Position numbers and translations under genes: made by a program. Shown here piece by piece: positions 45,346 to 57,640 of a DNA stretch of 64,000 nt; position 1 is the stretch's first letter, and the number at the start of each line of letters is the position of its first letter. Origin of the DNA: Gnetum montanum. Taxonomy: Eukaryota; Streptophyta; Gnetopsida; Gnetales; Gnetaceae. The notes below the pieces were generated by a model. The model was not told the origin of the DNA. It did not search any database and saw only the letters and a list, made by a program, of their open reading frames with translations. The stretch is taken from the NCBI GenBank assembly GCA_015680685.1, contig MNCI01030115.1, forward strand, positions 48,550 to 112,549, read 5' to 3'.

Positions 45346-46860
45346 CGATAGTGTCATCTATTTCCTAATGAACAAGCCAATGGTGAGCCCCCATATCATA
45401 CAATGGCTTGTGACCTTGCAAAAATTTGATCTTACAATGGTAGATCAGAAAGGATCTAAGAATATGATCATTGACCACCTCTCTTAGTTAAGATGGAATA
45501 ATAAAGAGGAGGAGAGTCCACTCTTGGATCAATTTCTAGATGAACTCCTCTTTACAGGAGCAATAAATCACCAAGTGCCCCAAAAAACAAAATGGTATGA
45601 TGGCATCCTCACTTACCTTCTCACACAAGAGATGCCACAAGATTTGGACTTCAAGAAGAAACAACAATTTCTTCATCGAGTAAAGTACTTAATGGAAATC
45701 AACAGACACCTTTATAAGGTGTGCACTGATGGCCTAGTTCATTGGTATGTCCCTAATGTGGATCAACTATGCATTCTCCAGGATGCTCACGAAGGCCCTT
45801 GTGAAGGCCACTATGCTAGGAGATGCATGGCCATAAAAATTCTGATGGTAGGATACTACTAGCCTACAATCTTTAGGGATGCCCACCAATTTATTTGATC
45901 TTGTGGGTGTTGTCAAAGAGATGGTGGGATGACTACACACATGGAGGATCCTCAATAGTGGATTAAACCACTGGAGCCCTTTGACATATGGGGCATTGAC
46001 TTCATGGGTCCCATCACACCCATGTCCAATGAAAATGTGTATATCATAATAGCAATCAACTACTACACCAAATGGTCAAAAATACTAGCCGTCACCAATT
46101 GTACATCATCCACTGCTACTAGATTTGTATAAAAACATGTTGTAAATAGGTTAGAGGTGCCACATGCACTAATTTCTAATAATGGAACTCATTTTATAGA
46201 TTCCACCTTTTGAAAACTTATGTAATGCTTGGAAGTTGAACATAAATTAACAACACCTTATCATCCCCCAAGCCAATGGTCAAGTAGAGGTAACCAACAA
46301 AGAGATTACAAAGATCCTAACAAGGACCATAAGAAAATATAGAAGAGATTGGAGAACAGAACTCAACGATGTCCTATGGGCCTATCTCTCAACATGAAAA
46401 CTTCCTATTGGCTACTCTCCCTGTGAGTTAGTGTATGGGAAACTTCCAACACTCCTAATTCAATCTAAGCTCTGTACACTTTCAATAGCCTATGACCTAA
46501 ATATTAACTTAAGTCTAGCCCAAAAAGAAAGACTGATTAACCTCAACATGCTAGAAAAAAATTGACTGGTGGTCCTATCTTTGAATGAAGTGCACACGAC
46601 ATTCAATAAGCAATGACATAACCTTAAAATATGGAAAGTGAAATTTCAATCGGAAGATAAGGTTCTCTACTAGAATCCCCCACATCTAACTCAAAAAACC
46701 AAATTCCAAGTATTGTGGAAGGGACACTATATAATTGTTGAAACCTTTCCATCTAGGGCCATGACCATATACAAACCTAAAAATCCAAATAAAAAATAGT
46801 TGATTAACATCCAACAAGTAAAGCTTTTCCATGAGCCCACCAAGCCAGTGCAATAAATAC
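45346..46860 (+). pseudogene. RNase H end and integrase of Athila-like element D
   Basis: Starts in the closing part of RNase H (a KFDLTMVDQKGSKNMIIDHLS block, 45425). Then comes the linker with WYDGILTYLL (45592), the zinc-binding domain with HEGPCEGHYA, a GYY.PTIFRDAH stretch and CGCCQRDG (45788-45920), and the core with WGIDFMGPITP (45990) and INYYTKWSKI (46055). The second catalytic segment reads ISNNGTHF (46171) and the third lies in a frame-changed SNGQ-equivalent (46270). DVLWAYLST (46370) and GYSPCELVYGKL (46410) end the core. Residue pattern fits Athila. The element is cut at its left side by copy L4. Confidence 0.85.
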
Positions 46861-48477
46861 TTCAATAGATGAACAACCATGCTCAATTTTTTGAATCTCC
46901 TCCTTCCAACTCAGTCATGGAGGAGATGGCCATTCATGCTAATCATCCATATGGCTTCGTAGTTTTTCTATTTTCTATTTTTTACATTTTTTATTTTACA
47001 AGTTATTTATTTTACAACTTTTTAATTTTCAAAATTTTTTCTATTTTTATACCATTTTTTGTTTTACAGCATCGTTAGTACGTTTGAATCTTTATTGGAT
47101 ATTTTACACTTTCTTGTATATTTTACTTTGTTTTGTTCGAATGTGATTTTAAAACTTTTGCTAATAAAAGTGCTTTATTGCTAATAGGACATAGTGGTGT
47201 TGGGGCTATTACTAATGATGGTTTGTGCTTTATGTTTTGTTTGCTAATGTTTGATTTCTATTTTTGAATTTTTGTATCGATGACTTAGTCATGATTTCTT
47301 TTTCATGCAATAGGCAGTGAGTCCATGACATCCACCCATCCACAAACTCTATGGTTTTTCTTGTTCTAGAAGTTTGAGGTCCTTTTCATTAAATCAACTT
47401 TTAATAAATTTTTGACCTTGGTAGTTTCTAGAATTAGAAAGGATTCAAAGGTTTGAACAGGTTGTGACTTCAACAGGACTCAATACTCTTCGTACTCTTC
47501 TACTTACTTAGGTGCTTAAGTATTTTTCATCGACTTCTTACCATTCCATGTTCCAATAACAGGAAGTCAAATAACGTCTTTGCATGGTGTGGTTCCCATC
47601 CAAAAAGAAAAGAAAACAAAAACACAAAACAAAATACAAAATACAAACATGATGGGAATTCAAAGCACATCCCTTAGACAAATAATTAGGCTACAAGCAC
47701 TGGTTATGGGACTAGAAAGACATGTACCCATGCTTGAAGGTCCCCTCTAAATAAGGCCTTCTCTCACATCCTACTTCTCTTTTATTCTCTTTATAGAATT
47801 ATGGGTGTTTTATGGGAGTACTTTTGTGTCTTGAGGAGGTGGATCAATCTTGGAGTGGTGATGCAAAGTCACTGAAAGAGGTTGGTTTCGATCTGGACTA
47901 AGGATGGAGCTCTAAGGTGATTTTAAACATAAACTTCACAAGAGACTTCTTATGACCTTAGTTGGAATTCTATTCCACCTTCTTCTTCATCCATTTATGT
48001 TATCCATAACTAACCTCACTGTCGATGTCCATGTTCTTAATTCCATGTCTTGTTTTGACATATTTGAATTATTAGGTAGAATCTTAAGGGTTTTGGTTTT
48101 TAACTTCCATTGAACATTAGTCACCTCTGGGATACATGGACTCCTTAGGTTGAGGTTATGTAAAGGAAAAAGGGACATGTGCCTACTATGGGGAGGACCC
48201 ACTTGCATATCCCTTGGTTGGGTTCATTAGGCACCTTATCCTTAGGCATTCATGCAACTAGAATCTTTCATACACTCATCTTCCACATCAACCCATGTGC
48301 TTCTTTACATATTTTGTTCATTAAATATGTTCTCCATTAAAATTTTCAATTTTTGACCATTCAAGACCCTCTTCAATTATTTTCTCATATTCTTAGCTTT
48401 TCTAGGATTCCATGGACCCTAATTTCATTGAAATATTTCTTATTTTTTTGAGATATTAACATTTAAAAATTTTTGTG
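46861..48477 (+). other. Region between element D integrase and its extra ORF
   Basis: 46869-47078 gives a 69-codon frame ending in a Phe/Ile/Tyr-rich hydrophobic stretch, but it lies in T-rich sequence and is not trustworthy as a membrane protein. From 47100 to 48477 no product is recognisable. Confidence 0.35.
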
Positions 48478-48562
48478 GATGGGCCCCATATACAGGGCCC
48501 CTTCAATGGAGCAAACCTGTATACAAGGCCTCGTCAACATAAAGGAAAAATAATATAAATAG
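48478..48562 (+). promoter_or_regulatory. Promoter-like segment similar to LTR C2 U3
   Basis: GATGGGCCCCATATACAGGG, GGCCTCGTCAACAT and ATATAAATAG (48554) occur in the same order as GATGGGCCCCTGTTGACATG, GGCCCCATCGACATAG and TATAAATAT upstream of the LTR C2 start site (52095-52220). It lies about 440 bp before the ATG of the extra ORF. Confidence 0.5.
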
Positions 48563-49001
48563 GTGCAACCCCACTTAGAAGATTTTACATTTTCTCATAC
48601 ATGCCAAAAGAGTTTTTCAAATTTTCAAAGCCTAGAACCTTCTGGAACCCATAACTTACAAACCATTTATCCAAATCACTCCGTTCTTCAACCTTGTAGC
48701 TACATGAGGTAAGCTCTTTATCGTGGGGGCCAAAAATGTGCCATTTTTTATCATAAATTTTTTCATGATTTTTTTCTAACTCCCATAAAGGTTTAACTGA
48801 AAAATCAACTATCAAACACTAAATTACGAGAGTTAAACCTTTCCAACAAGCTCCAGTGATATTTATAATAATTAATTAATAAAATAATCAATTTTCCATG
48901 GTCCAACCTTAGCCAAGTATAAAAAAATAACAAGAAAAAGTATTCAAAAATCTAAAGTTACACATTATATATACTAATCTATAGATGTGTTGTGACTATA
49001 G

Positions 49002-51870
49002 ATGGCACTAAAAGGAAAGCACACGTAGGAAGTAGGATCGTCCCAACCAAGGGAGAAAAAACCCAAAATAGGAAGAAGCCAAGAACAACCTCAAGAAGAA
49101 CCATTAGTAACCCACACCAAAGGTCCTCTCAAGGAAGAGGCAAAAGTGAAATCTATTAGACAAATTCTAGAACTAGTAGCAACAGCAATAGAACACTTCC
49201 ATCGTGATGATGCACCAGCACAACTAAAAAACCTCAAGGTGACCTTAATAGAGGTTTACCTAAATTAAATTAAATCAAGGAAGGTCCAAAAATGAATGCT
49301 CTAGGAGTTAAATTTTGGCCTTTTCCTGGAGCATGCACCAAGAGAAGTGTAGGATCAACTGAAGGCCTCTCCAATGTGGCCAATCATCACTTCCATTGGG
49401 AAGTGGTACATGGGAGAGAGATTTTTATTCTAGAAAAATAAGTAGCCCAAATCAACAATGAAAATCAAGGACATCTCAATTTCCTACTCAACTCAAGTCA
49501 TTGTTGTAGTTCTTGGGTAGCCTAAAATGAGGACAAATCTTATTGAGATACCAATGTAGGTGGATCCCAGTATCAAGAAAGAATGGATGCAACAGTGCTA
49601 TGGTGTTGACCACAAGGAATTTGGTGCATTCACATCAGTAGAGAGGATGTACTACAAAATTATGGCCTTCCACCTCAATCCCATGGTGAGGCCAAGCAAA
49701 ATCACCACCTTCTTTGCTTGAGCATGTGCTACTCTGAGTGCAAGATTCCTAGTCAACCTTCCGTAGCTGATTTATCTAGAGATGAAGAAGTGATTTAAAG
49801 AAAATGAACATGGAAGGAAGGCACTCCCCTTCCCATGCCTCATCAAGAAACTTTGTCAAAGGGGAGAGATAGTCCATTACACCAACAATACTATCAAAAC
49901 TATTCTGGTTGCCAACTAGGTGAAAATGATGAAGGATAAGATGCTTGCAACCATAATTCAAGAAGAGAAGCAATGATCACGACCTCCACCTACCACTCAG
50001 AAAATGGTTTCAAACATTGTTGAAACGACCCAATGGTTGCATGAATATAGAGAATGGCTCTTGAATGAACAAGAGCAATGAGCAAGTACAAGTGGTGGGG
50101 ATCCATCTGTCTATAGACTAGCAATGAGTCACCTTAATGAGGTGGCTCGAAAAATCAGCTTAATAGGTGAGGGTGGATCCATTTTCTTAACCCAAAGAAT
50201 GTAGCTATCCATGAGGTTGACTCCAAGCACCAAAGAGGTCATACTATCTCTCATAGAACAAAAAATACTCCTAGAAATCTCTAGAAACACTATGACCTTT
50301 TTGATGCACTTGGAAGAGGACGAAGGGGCAACTGTATTGGTGATGTAACACCAAGGGTAGGAGACTATAGTAGAAGTGGTTGTTGATTGTATTGTTGAGA
50401 CTCTCAATGCACCTACAACATTTATACTAGACATCACTACACTCAAGGATTTGCAGACATCTACAAGAATCACAAGTGGTTGAATAAATGTAGCATAGCA
50501 TGAAGAACTACTGGACCGACTAGCAAGGACTAGGCAACAACTTCCATATGTCTTTGATCTTTTGGACAACATTATTGCAACCTAGTTTGAGCTTCTAGAA
50601 GCAAGGGGAAAAAACATCATATTGGAGGGGAAACTTGAAATAACCGAGCAAAATGAACGCTTGGTTGTAGAAGTAGCTGAACTAAGAGCCCAGATTGTTG
50701 GTCCTACATTCTTCAACCCAACACTGAACTGAAAGGGGTTGAGGGTGTAATGGAGATGGTGGTGTTTTATCAATCCTTGGAAAAGGTCATACAGTACAAG
50801 ATTTAAAAGGCATTAGATCAAACCTACCAGAAGATTATCCAATTAACCATAGAAAATCCTCGCTTGTGGAATGTTGATGCGCACAAGCAATAATTAATAG
50901 ATTTCATCCATCAATAGCAAGAGCAACTAGTCAAAGCAAACATAGAAGTGAGGAGATTAGCAATGGAAAATACAAATATCTTTATGAAGGAAGTATATGC
51001 CTTTTACCAAAAAACTATAATTGAGGTTGCCACTTGGAAATCAAAGGCTCTCAAATTTGAGAGAGTCAACGACCATTACAAAGAGTAGGTTAGTCTACAA
51101 AAATAAGTAAATGAGAAGCACATCCAATTTGCGAAGGCAAACGTAAATAAGATCCTCTAGAAACGCTAGCAAGGAAAAGAGTTGTGGCAACCCATTATTG
51201 ATAGGATAGATGCCTACAACAAAGTAGAAATCCACATGAAGGAATTGCAAATCAAGAAGATGACGGAGTATATGGAGCTTGTCAATCTTCATTATGCAAA
51301 CCTAGCCTTGTTGACTATGAGATGGCCATAGTCTGAACTAGAGAAGCAGGTGGCCAACTCATACTTGTTGTATGAGGCCGAGTTCAAGCACCACAAGGAC
51401 ACAAAGGACAAGCTTGTGATGGCTAACATTGAATTCAAGGTTCTTGAGGCATGATTCATAGATCAATGATCAATTGCTGAGAACCTACCCAAGAGGATCA
51501 ACAACTGCCAAGAGCTATAGAGGGTAGTCAAGGCATTCAACATTGAACATGAATAGTTCACTGTCTAATTTGTCAATGTAAAGAAAAAGTTCTTGATAAT
51601 TCCTTTTTCGTGTGATGTCCCCATTCTAGGTGACATTGGTGATGTTGCATAGACCATGAATGATCCCTAGAGTAAGGAGGAGAAGATAAAAGTATTACTT
51701 GATGTCTTTCACCTTCCATTGGAGGTTGTAGCCATAGCAAGATAGCCAAAGTCACCTTAGCAGCAACACGTCTCTAGAGCTGATAAAGGTCCTTCAGAAC
51801 CTCAAGAGCCACCATCACTTGGGACTATTTGATCTTCTCCACCATCTTTATGTGATCAGAGGATGTGCTA
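49002..51870 (+). pseudogene. Extra ORF of element D in the env position (PF20167-like)
   Basis: From ATG at 49002 one frame runs about 1.7 kb with only point stops, then shifts once (about 50725-50745) and continues to about 51830-51870, some 940 codons in all. The N-terminal part is basic. Residues encoded at 49660-49880 (AFHLNPMVRPSKITTFF, then LPFPCLIKKLCQRGE) match the closing half of the plant transposon-associated domain PF20167 (a FL.P..H.S.V...RA.L.YAI block, then lPfPsLIt.LC...GV). The C-terminal two-thirds is Leu/Glu/Lys-rich and coiled-coil-like (LEARGKNIILEGKLEITEQN at 50594). More than twenty stops are present, mostly TAG or TGA one transition away from Gln, Arg or Trp. It lies between integrase and the 3' LTR, where Athila elements carry their env-like ORF. 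Confidence 0.6.
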
Positions 51871-52058
51871 TTCAAAATTTTGTAGAGTCATGTCATGGTG
51901 TTCAATTTTGTGTCATAAACATCATAATTCTTTGTAATTTGTGTGATCTATACACTTAGGCACTCAATTTTGTCAAGCTAGTTTATTTTGTTAAGAGTCA
52001 GTCAATAATCTCATACCTTCTCAATTTTGTAAGGAAATTCAAGGCTGATTTTTCATTT

Positions 52059-52071
52059 AGTTGTGGGGGTA
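52059..52071 (+). promoter_or_regulatory. Polypurine tract of element D
   Basis: AGTTGTGGGGGTA directly before TGATGAAGC. A GGGGGTATGATG end is common in plant Ty3 elements and fixes the 3' LTR start. Confidence 0.65.
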
Positions 52072-52976
52072 TGATGAAGCATCATTGTATCATGTTGATG
52101 GGCCCCTGTTGACATGGCCTCATTGATGGGCCCATTTATGTGGTGTTTCCTAGTTGACATAGCATTTTCTATGTTGACAAGGCCCCATCGACATAGCCCT
52201 AAAGCAAAAACTATAAATATGATATCCCAACCATATTTATGGGCATTCAAGTCATAGTAGTAGCAAAGCTCTTGCAATTTGCCTATTTGAAAGTTAGAAT
52301 ATTTTCCCAAGTGCTCACAACAAGAGTCATTAAGTGTACGAATCTTTATTCAAGCATTGTTGTACCTAAACTACACCAGTGTGTATGGCAATAAAGATGA
52401 GCTTCTTGATAAACCTTGCAACATTCTAGATAGTTTAAATGTTTTATTTATGCATTCATTATTTTTAGTAAATATTAAATCAATTAAGCTAAATTAGACT
52501 TTAATCAATTAAGCTAAATAGATTAAGTACATGAGTACAACCGCTTTCAGCATAAACATGTATTTGCTTGGTAATCCCAGCAGTGTTATTGCTTGGTGCA
52601 CCCAGTAGCGTAGCACTTGGTAACCCAATAGTGGATACATGAGTTTAAGACATGTACAGAAAGTGGGATCGAATTCTTATGTTAGGATTAGTTAGAGACT
52701 AGTTAGTTAGTTAAATTAAATTAGGCATTAGATTACTTCACCTCTCTCTCTTTAAGCATCAAAGCCATAAAACATAAAATGATAAAAATCATATGCCTTG
52801 ATTACACTTAACCATACCCTTGTATTTCACAAATGTAATCAAGAAGATAACAAATTGCTTTTTCCTAGAAGACTAGTGCACAAAAAACTAGAGAGTCCAC
52901 AGAATTCAACCGAATCGTGCATGAGCACTTTGTGATTCGTATGGTTGGGCGTAGGGGTACCCTTCACCGCTCATCA
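52072..52976 (+). mobile_element. 3' LTR of element D (LTR C2)
   Basis: 905 bp, TGATGAAGC...CTCATCA. It has TATAAATAT at 52212 and shares with C1 and C3 the AGTGGGATCGAATTCTTATG, CAACCGAATCGTGCATGAG and ATTCGTATGGTTGGGC blocks. U3 has repeated GTTGACATRG and GATGGGCCC words. The sequence beyond it (TTTGGTTTCAG) is not a good primer site, consistent with a 3' LTR. Confidence 0.8.
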
Positions 52977-53056
52977 TTTGGTTTCAGTATTTAAGTCATC
53001 AAATAAAGCTTCTCTAGTTGTTAAGGAGAGATTTTATTTGAAAAATATGACATCCT

Positions 53057-55700
53057 TTAACATATCTTCTTCATTAATTTGAGAAAATTTAAAACATTAA
53101 TCACTAAATTCACCATTGGAAAATAAAAATACATGAATATGATTGTCATCATCAAAACTTTGAAAAAAAAGATATTATCTAGAATAGAATAGGAGCAAAA
53201 CTTTTCAATAATTATTTCTGAATCCCAACCATTGTGTTTAAAAGGGACATCTAAAGTAGTAGTCGTTTGAGCTAATGCATCAAGGACATATTTTTCTTCT
53301 CTAAGAACATGTTTAATGAATATGTCATCAAAATTTGGCTCACCTTCTAATGTTTTGATGATTAGAATCTCATTTATATCTTTGTCCTTTCCTAAGGATG
53401 ATGGGTCATCAAAATGAAATGTTTCTCCATCATGTTGATAATAAGGCAAGGTATCTTCATAAATTTCTTCACATTCTCTAAAATCTTGATAATATTGGGT
53501 GGAATACGTATAAGTAAAAGGATTTATTTTTGAAATTTCACTCACATGGTCATTTATAACATGCCTGCCAACTCCAACTTCAATAACTCCAATATAAAGG
53601 TTGGTATTTTGGTTTTCCAAAGATTGATTTTGTTGATCAAAAGTTGTTACCAAATGTTTATAAAATGGTACTCTTGGTATCACAACATATTTAGATTTTC
53701 ATTTAATGGAAATTAATAATCTTGAAAAATCTAATCTAAAGAAGCCCTCAAACTAGGCTTCAAAAGTTCTAGATAGAAGCACACCATAAGTGGGTGACAT
53801 ATCAACTACTAAAATATCCATATAACATGTGAAAGTAGGGTATTTTTTTAAGTTGCACTTTCACTCCTTTTAATGACCCTATCACAAGTACGTTAGATCC
53901 ATCAAGTTGTATCATACTTCTTGCTTGTGGTAGCATTTGTGATCCTAACATTTTACACACTTCTAATGCCATGACACTAATAGTTGCACCAGAATCCATT
54001 AGGCAATTATGAACATTCTTACCTAAAATGATCAAGGTTGTTAAGAAAGGTGATTGATCTTTCTTCTTTAACATGAAATTACTTACGTTTGTTATTGATA
54101 AAGCATTTTGGCTTTCAACAAAATGAACTTGTTTTTCCATTATTGAAGATTTTTCTTTATTGGTTTTAGATGTATGAACTATCTTTTGGATCACATCTTT
54201 CATTTCATTAAAATGTAAAAGATCATATATTAAAATGTTACTTTAACTCTTTTCAAATCCTCAACTAGATCATAAACTTTATGTTCATCTTTGATTTCAT
54301 GTTGAGGTGGAGTTCTTCTAAGTATAAAAGGTGAGTTTGATTGTTGTTGAACATTTATGTGGGTTGGTCTCATTTGATTACTTATGTTATTTTGATTAGG
54401 AATTCTTTTGTTAGAAGGAGTATAAGAGCTATTCCTAGTTTGTTGTTGAGGGTGTTCATAACATCACTAAGTCTATGGTAGCGAGTGTTATGTGGGTTGG
54501 GTTCACTTACCATGACTTGTTCACAGGACGTGACTTTTTCATTTTCCCTTTCATGAGGTATGTTAAGGACCATAATGGGGTATTCTCCATTTTGTTGATA
54601 TTAGGCATTGTCACCATATAGTACTAAAAATTGAGCTTAATTTTTCTTAAAATGTTGCCTAGTGTTTTGAAGACGATAATAATAATCATTGATTGATGTG
54701 CTTGATTTTTTTAGATCATGTAGGAATTTTGTTATTATTTCACTTTAGTTCAACTACTTCATTGGAAAGTTTTTGAAGAAAAGTTAATGTTTTGTTGATT
54801 TGATTTTTTGTTTGATTGGTAATTCCATTAGGATTAGATATTCCGTTTGGGTTTACAATGGATAGGCTTTTGATTGATCAGCATTCAAACCAGTATTTGA
54901 TGGTAAAAATTAAGAGATTGGACTTTGAAAATAATTGTTTATAGGTTAAGTCATTTGAAAGGTAGTAAGGGTTTGAAACATAGTATTATTCATTGGGAAA
55001 GTTTGTGATGGTAAGTGACTATATTGCATAGGATTAGTAATACTCATCATCCCAAATTGAGTTTGAATACTATTCATTAAGGTAATTTGTTCTAGCTCAA
55101 CAACTTTAACCATTGCTCCTTGTAATTCTATTATGTTGTGATCACATTTGATGGCATAGGCAAAGAATGGATCAATGATGGAGAGGTAAACAGTAAGGAT
55201 ACCATCAAGTTGCGAACACATCTCATTGGGCACATAAGCTAGTTGATGGAAAAATATTAAATTATAGTCACGAATGTTTTCCCCATGTAGTTTCCTCAAA
55301 TTTGTAAAACTACTTGAGGCTAAGGTAGGACTAGTGAACTTATCAAATTGAAGTAAAAACTTATTTTTAAAGTCTAGCCATGAATTGATAGAAACATTAG
55401 GAAGTATTAAAAACCATTGTGTGGCTTTGCTTCTGAAAGTAGTAACAAAAATTCTATCCACTATGTCATTTTCAGTGATGTTGTAGATGCCTAACAAAGT
55501 CTCAAAACATGCTAGATGTCATGCATCACTATTCAGAGTTGTAGGGTCAAAAAACAAATTAACATTTTGAAGTGATTTTGGAATGTTGTGATAATTTGTG
55601 AAATTAAGGAGATTGCTCACCAAAGGAGTTGGGGATTGATTGGCTGCCATCCTAGTTTGAATTCTTTTTGGGATAGAGCTTAAAAAATGTGAAGCTTGTT
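53057..55700 (-). pseudogene. Gag and protease of Ty3-like element F
   Basis: On the minus strand the gag capsid lies at 54946-55650 (KATQWFLILPNVSINSWLDF, then FKNKFLLQFDKF, then FTNLRKLHGENIRDYNLIF), typical of Retrotrans_gag. A variable linker (54240-54900) follows. The aspartic protease is at 53802-54203 with CLMDSGATISVM; the DSG active site is encoded at 53988-53996 and looks intact. From 53683 to 53057 an acidic, Asp/Glu-rich segment follows, of the kind that links protease and reverse transcriptase. The gene ends at LTR C2, so reverse transcriptase is missing. Stops separate all blocks. Confidence 0.75.
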
Positions 55701-56450
55701 GTCTTCTTAAAGTGAAATGATGGATAGCTGGTTGATTAAAGGCAAGAGTGAGAGGTTTTTGTTGGGGTGCTTTATGGGAAAACTCACTTATAAAATGAAA
55801 AGACTAGAAAATATATATGCTAATAAATCCTAAAATTACTAATAAACTATAAAATTTAAAGGAAACAAAAAAATATCTAAATATTNTTAAAAAGAATGAT
55901 GTAATTAATGGGAAAACCATGTTACCAAAGTTAGAACTAAGGTAAGGACCACCAAAATATAAAGTAATAAAAATAACTAAGAAAACAAAGATTTAGGATC
56001 TTGAAAATGAACTAAGATAGGACAACATGACTGAAAATATATGGTTATTAATAAAAAATGGAATAAAAAACAGGACAATGAGGGTTTCAGTAACAAAAAA
56101 CAAAAGTTTTCAAAAACCTGGAAACAAAAATTTTCTAGAAAACAGAAACAGTAACAGAAATGGAAAAATAAAGATTTTGATGATGAGGAAAAATAGAAAT
56201 TTCTAGAAACTAAAATGAAATAGAAATTTTCAAAAACTATAAATAGGGAACTAAGAACAGAAACAGAAATCGAAAAGTAGAAACCCGAAATAGAACAAGA
56301 ACAGAAAAACTAATATTTCAAAAAATAAAAACGGAAAAAGAGGATGTTTTAGAAACCCGAAATAGAACAAGAACAGAAAAACTAATATTTCAAAAAATAA
56401 AAACGGAAAAAGAGGCTGAAAAACATCTCTCTTAGCACCAAAAAGGTGTT
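55701..56450. other. A-rich leader of element F
   Basis: Long purine-rich stretch with repeated AGAAACAGAAAT-like words and one undetermined base (55886). It lies upstream of the minus-strand gag. No gene is visible. Confidence 0.4.
56281..56415. repeat. 72-bp tandem duplication
   Basis: 56281-56352 is repeated from 56353; the second copy matches without a difference for 63 bases, up to 56415 (AAACCCGAAATAGAACAAGA...AAAAAGAGG). The perfect identity contrasts with the heavy decay around it. Confidence 0.9.
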
Positions 56451-57640
56451 GATACGTAAATTTTGGTCAAACACCCATGAAAAACATATTTTAAAAACTA
56501 TTGCATAGAGCCTGTCTCATGCAGATATGAAAACTTAGGAATAATCTCAAAAACTTAGGAATAATCTCAACAACAAGGGCAACATAGGAATCGTCACACA
56601 AGAAAAACCCGCCTTCTCATTAACTATAGGGAGGAATTTATTATCTCCCATGCCCGGCTGTCACCTCACCTTCTGACTGCTCCCGCCTGAAACCTGCACA
56701 TTAAACCCGTCGTGAAAGTAGAACTTCCCAGGAAGAAAACAAAGAATGCCAAACATTTTATTAACATGCACTACCCGGAAAAGAACTGAAATGCAGACAA
56801 TTAACTAGATACCCTACTAATCAAAACAAGTCTGAGATGAGCAAAATAACACAAGACAAACAAAATAACATAACAGGATCAACATAGGCCCTGCAAAATG
56901 GGTACACAGGCCAACACGATGCTGTACAGGACCACCTTACGGTGCCGGGCCAGTCCACCATGCACCACGCGAGAAGAAACTGGAGCTGCGTCACCAAAAA
57001 CTCAGCTGCCCCAGCACCGTTTTCGATGTAAACCGCCATAGCAGCGCCATGGCTTTGGCAATCCTAATCCGTCATTCACGATGGCTTGAAATACACATTA
57101 TCGAGCACCGCGGTGCTCCTGAATGAAACGAGCTAACAGAGAGCCCGCCATGACAGGATCAGCCCTCATATGCACTAATCATCCATCCATCACTTCCACG
57201 TGAACAGCCCATGTTCAGTGAGAGAGAAATCAACGGAAGGAACGTCCGAGCAGCAGAAGCCGATGGAATCAAAGGGGAACAATGCAGATGACTGTTTGAG
57301 CCCTTTACGGACTGGATAAAGCAAATTTCTGAGCATGGAGAGAGAGTCAGAGTTCAGAATACTGGCAATTTAGGTGTCGCCAACATTATCATCGCCGTTG
57401 CATGGCGATTACCAGGAATGGATGTCGGTGGAAAGACTAGCATGCATGGGCAGTGACAATTGATTGCACTTGAGGAAAATTTCTAGTCGGCAACAGAGTG
57501 GTCGGCCGGGAGACATTGACAATGGCTACTAGCATTACGGAGGATACATAATTATGAAGGTTCAATAGCGGTATCTCAATGACAAGCGACCAATGCATGG
57601 CTGGCAAACGTTGTGGTTTTCTCTTTTATTTAATTTCTAA
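56451..57640 (-). other. GC-richer region upstream of element F, probable LTR/leader
   Basis: Richer in G+C and CpG than nearly all else in the window. On the minus strand it contains a 72-codon open stretch (57039-56821, starting at an ATG, MAVYIENGAGAAEF) and an AATAAAATG signal near 56758. 56530-56549 (AAAACTTAGGAATAATCTCA) is duplicated exactly at 56550-56569. GAGCACCGCGGTGCTC (57103-57118) is a perfect palindrome. I do not recognise a gene. It could be the 5' LTR and leader of F or captured host sequence. Confidence 0.4.

Noticed and set aside
46869-47078. Small membrane protein after element D integrase
   Set aside because: The hydrophobic run comes from a T-rich tract; no start support or family resemblance.
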